In this document: positions 14,566-15,533 of the stretch, piece after piece | Position numbering within the stretch: the stretch's first letter is position 1 | Layout of the letters: every line of letters begins with the position of its first letter | Source of the DNA: an uncultured Dorea sp. | Lineage (GTDB): Bacteria > Bacillota > Clostridia > Lachnospirales > Lachnospiraceae | Direction: 5' to 3' | Assembly (NCBI GenBank): GCA_910578455.1 | Contig: CAJTQA010000058.1 | Coordinates: forward strand, 1-15,533 | Length of the DNA stretch: 15,533 nucleotides | Notes under the pieces: generated by a model | The model's input: only the letters and a program-made list of their open reading frames with translations | What the model was told of the DNA's origin: nothing | Database searches by the model: none | Made by a program: the position numbers and the translations under genes

Positions 14566-15450
14566 TTAGTCGTTCTTATTCAGCCATTCTTTCATCAGCT
14601 CTACATACCTGTCGTTGTCCTCTACAAAGCACATATGGCGGCATGTCCTGAAAAGCTCCCACTCGGAGTTCGGGATTCTGTCGTACATATATTTTGCAAT
14701 GTACGGCGTACACAGATCATTCCCTCCGTTGATTACGAGCGTCGGCTCCTTAATGTCCTTAAGCTGCTCTGTCACGTCGTACTCCTTGAGCGTTCCCATC
14801 GGGGTATACTCATTCGGGCCCCATCCTACAACGTAAGCCTCGCCGCCCTTCTTAACCGGACGCCTTAAGCACTCCGGCGATCCTTCCGTAACTGCGCCTG
14901 CCGCATGGCGGAGCATATACTCTGCCTCTGCCGCCTGGTATACCGGGTCACTGTAGTCATTGGTAGACGTTGCCTTCTCGATCGCATCCTGCATCTCCTG
15001 CGGAAGTTCCTTGATCATACGGTGCTGCTCGATTCCCCACATCCAGGACGCCGGGAGCGTACTGGAAAGAATCAGGCTCTTAAGCCCTTCCGGCTTATGG
15101 TTGCACACATAGTCAAGCAGCAGCATGCCGCCCCAGGACTGTCCTAACAGGTGCATCTCATCCAGCCCAAGATGCTCTCTAAGTGCAACCAGCTCATTAA
15201 TCCATGTCGTCGCATTCCACAGGTCCGGACGGTTCTCCACATAAGATTCCCCGCATCCGATCTGATCGTACATCACAATCTGGCGTCCGTCTTCCTCTGC
15301 CAGCCTGTCCAGCACCTCAAAATAATTGTGCGTGGAGCCCGGGCCTCCATGCAGCAGCACTAACGGTTTCTTATTACCGGTATTTTCCCCCACGATGCGG
15401 TAATATGTCTTGTACTCTAAGTACGGCATAAAGCCTTCTCTGATTTCCAT
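14566..15450 (-). CDS. alpha/beta hydrolase, proline iminopeptidase-like (peptidase family S33)
   Basis: A 294-residue alpha/beta hydrolase. The oxyanion-hole motif HGGPG (34-38) and YDQIGCGES (61-69) are the hallmarks of prolyl iminopeptidase family S33. The nucleophile elbow is GQSWGG (103-108, Ser105), the acid is Asp245 in GGNDLCTP, and the catalytic His is His272 in CRHMCFVED. The region of about 134-215 is the helical cap, rich in Trp and acidic residues, which binds the free N-terminus in true iminopeptidases. It probably releases N-terminal proline or similar residues from small peptides in the cytoplasm; amino-acid amidase or ester hydrolysis by the same fold is possible. There is no signal peptide. 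The start at 15450 follows AAGGGAGG by about nine bases. It is a single-gene unit; no clear promoter is visible in 15451-15533. Confidence 0.9.
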   Translation of the reverse strand: MEIREGFMPYLEYKTYYRIVGENTGNKKPLVLLHGGPGSTHNYFEVLDRLAEEDGRQIVMYDQIGCGESYVENRPDLWNATTWINELVALREHLGLDEMHLLGQSWGGMLLLDYVCNHKPEGLKSLILSSTLPASWMWGIEQHRMIKELPQEMQDAIEKATSTNDYSDPVYQAAEAEYMLRHAAGAVTEGSPECLRRPVKKGGEAYVVGWGPNEYTPMGTLKEYDVTEQLKDIKEPTLVINGGNDLCTPYIAKYMYDRIPNSEWELFRTCRHMCFVEDNDRYVELMKEWLNKND

Positions 15451-15533
15451 TGGCGAAAACCTCCCTTATGTTTTTGTCTAGCCATGAGCAAAACTCCACA
15501 CATTCAGTATTTATGCGGATTTGCGAGGCATGG

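Overview
The window looks like chromosomal DNA from an anaerobic gut Firmicute of the class Clostridia, most likely a Lachnospiraceae member. This rests on an oxygen-sensitive glycyl radical enzyme of the hydroxyproline-dehydratase type with its activase, strong AGGAGG-type ribosome binding sites, sigma-A-like promoters often with extended -10 boxes, a Firmicute-style RND transporter, and gene families common in that group (ExQ-type PD-(D/E)XK protein, AAA/DUF4143 ATPase, small YCDCPAC protein). Species assignment is inference. There are no rRNA or tRNA genes, CRISPR arrays, insertion sequences or prophage genes that I can see.

Layout from left to right; everything is on the minus strand except one gene. 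Positions 104-985: acylphosphatase and a TetR regulator, one two-gene operon with its own promoter. 1088-2218: an Rpn/PD-(D/E)XK 'transposase-like' nuclease with a repetitive charged helical tail. 2440-3297: a membrane-anchored SGNH/GDSL hydrolase. 3398-3754: a small Cys-motif protein with a strong promoter and its own terminator. 4089-7380: glycyl radical enzyme (HypD type) and its radical-SAM activase, expressed from a near-consensus promoter followed by a cluster of operator-like repeats and closed by a strong terminator. 7630-8166: a SpoT/MESH1-like HD hydrolase. 8259-12068: a 1269-residue RND transporter with a large helical hairpin inserted in its extracytoplasmic part. 12238-12999 (+): a short-chain dehydrogenase resembling the EF-P 5-aminopentanone reductase YmfI, divergent from the transporter with overlapping promoters. 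13060-14334: an AAA_14/DUF4143 ATPase, preceded by five direct repeats of exactly 23-bp period. 14566-15450: an S33-family alpha/beta hydrolase (proline iminopeptidase-like).

How the genes work together: the activase installs the glycyl radical on the dehydratase, which would convert 4-hydroxyproline (abundant in the gut from collagen) to pyrroline-5-carboxylate; the S33 peptidase-like hydrolase could supply imino acids, but that link is speculative. The transporter and the downstream HD hydrolase are 92 bp apart with no visible terminator and may be co-transcribed. The rest reads as independent short transcription units. The features most worth a second look are the 23-bp repeat array before the ATPase, the operator cluster before the hydroxyproline genes, and the hairpin built into the RND pump.
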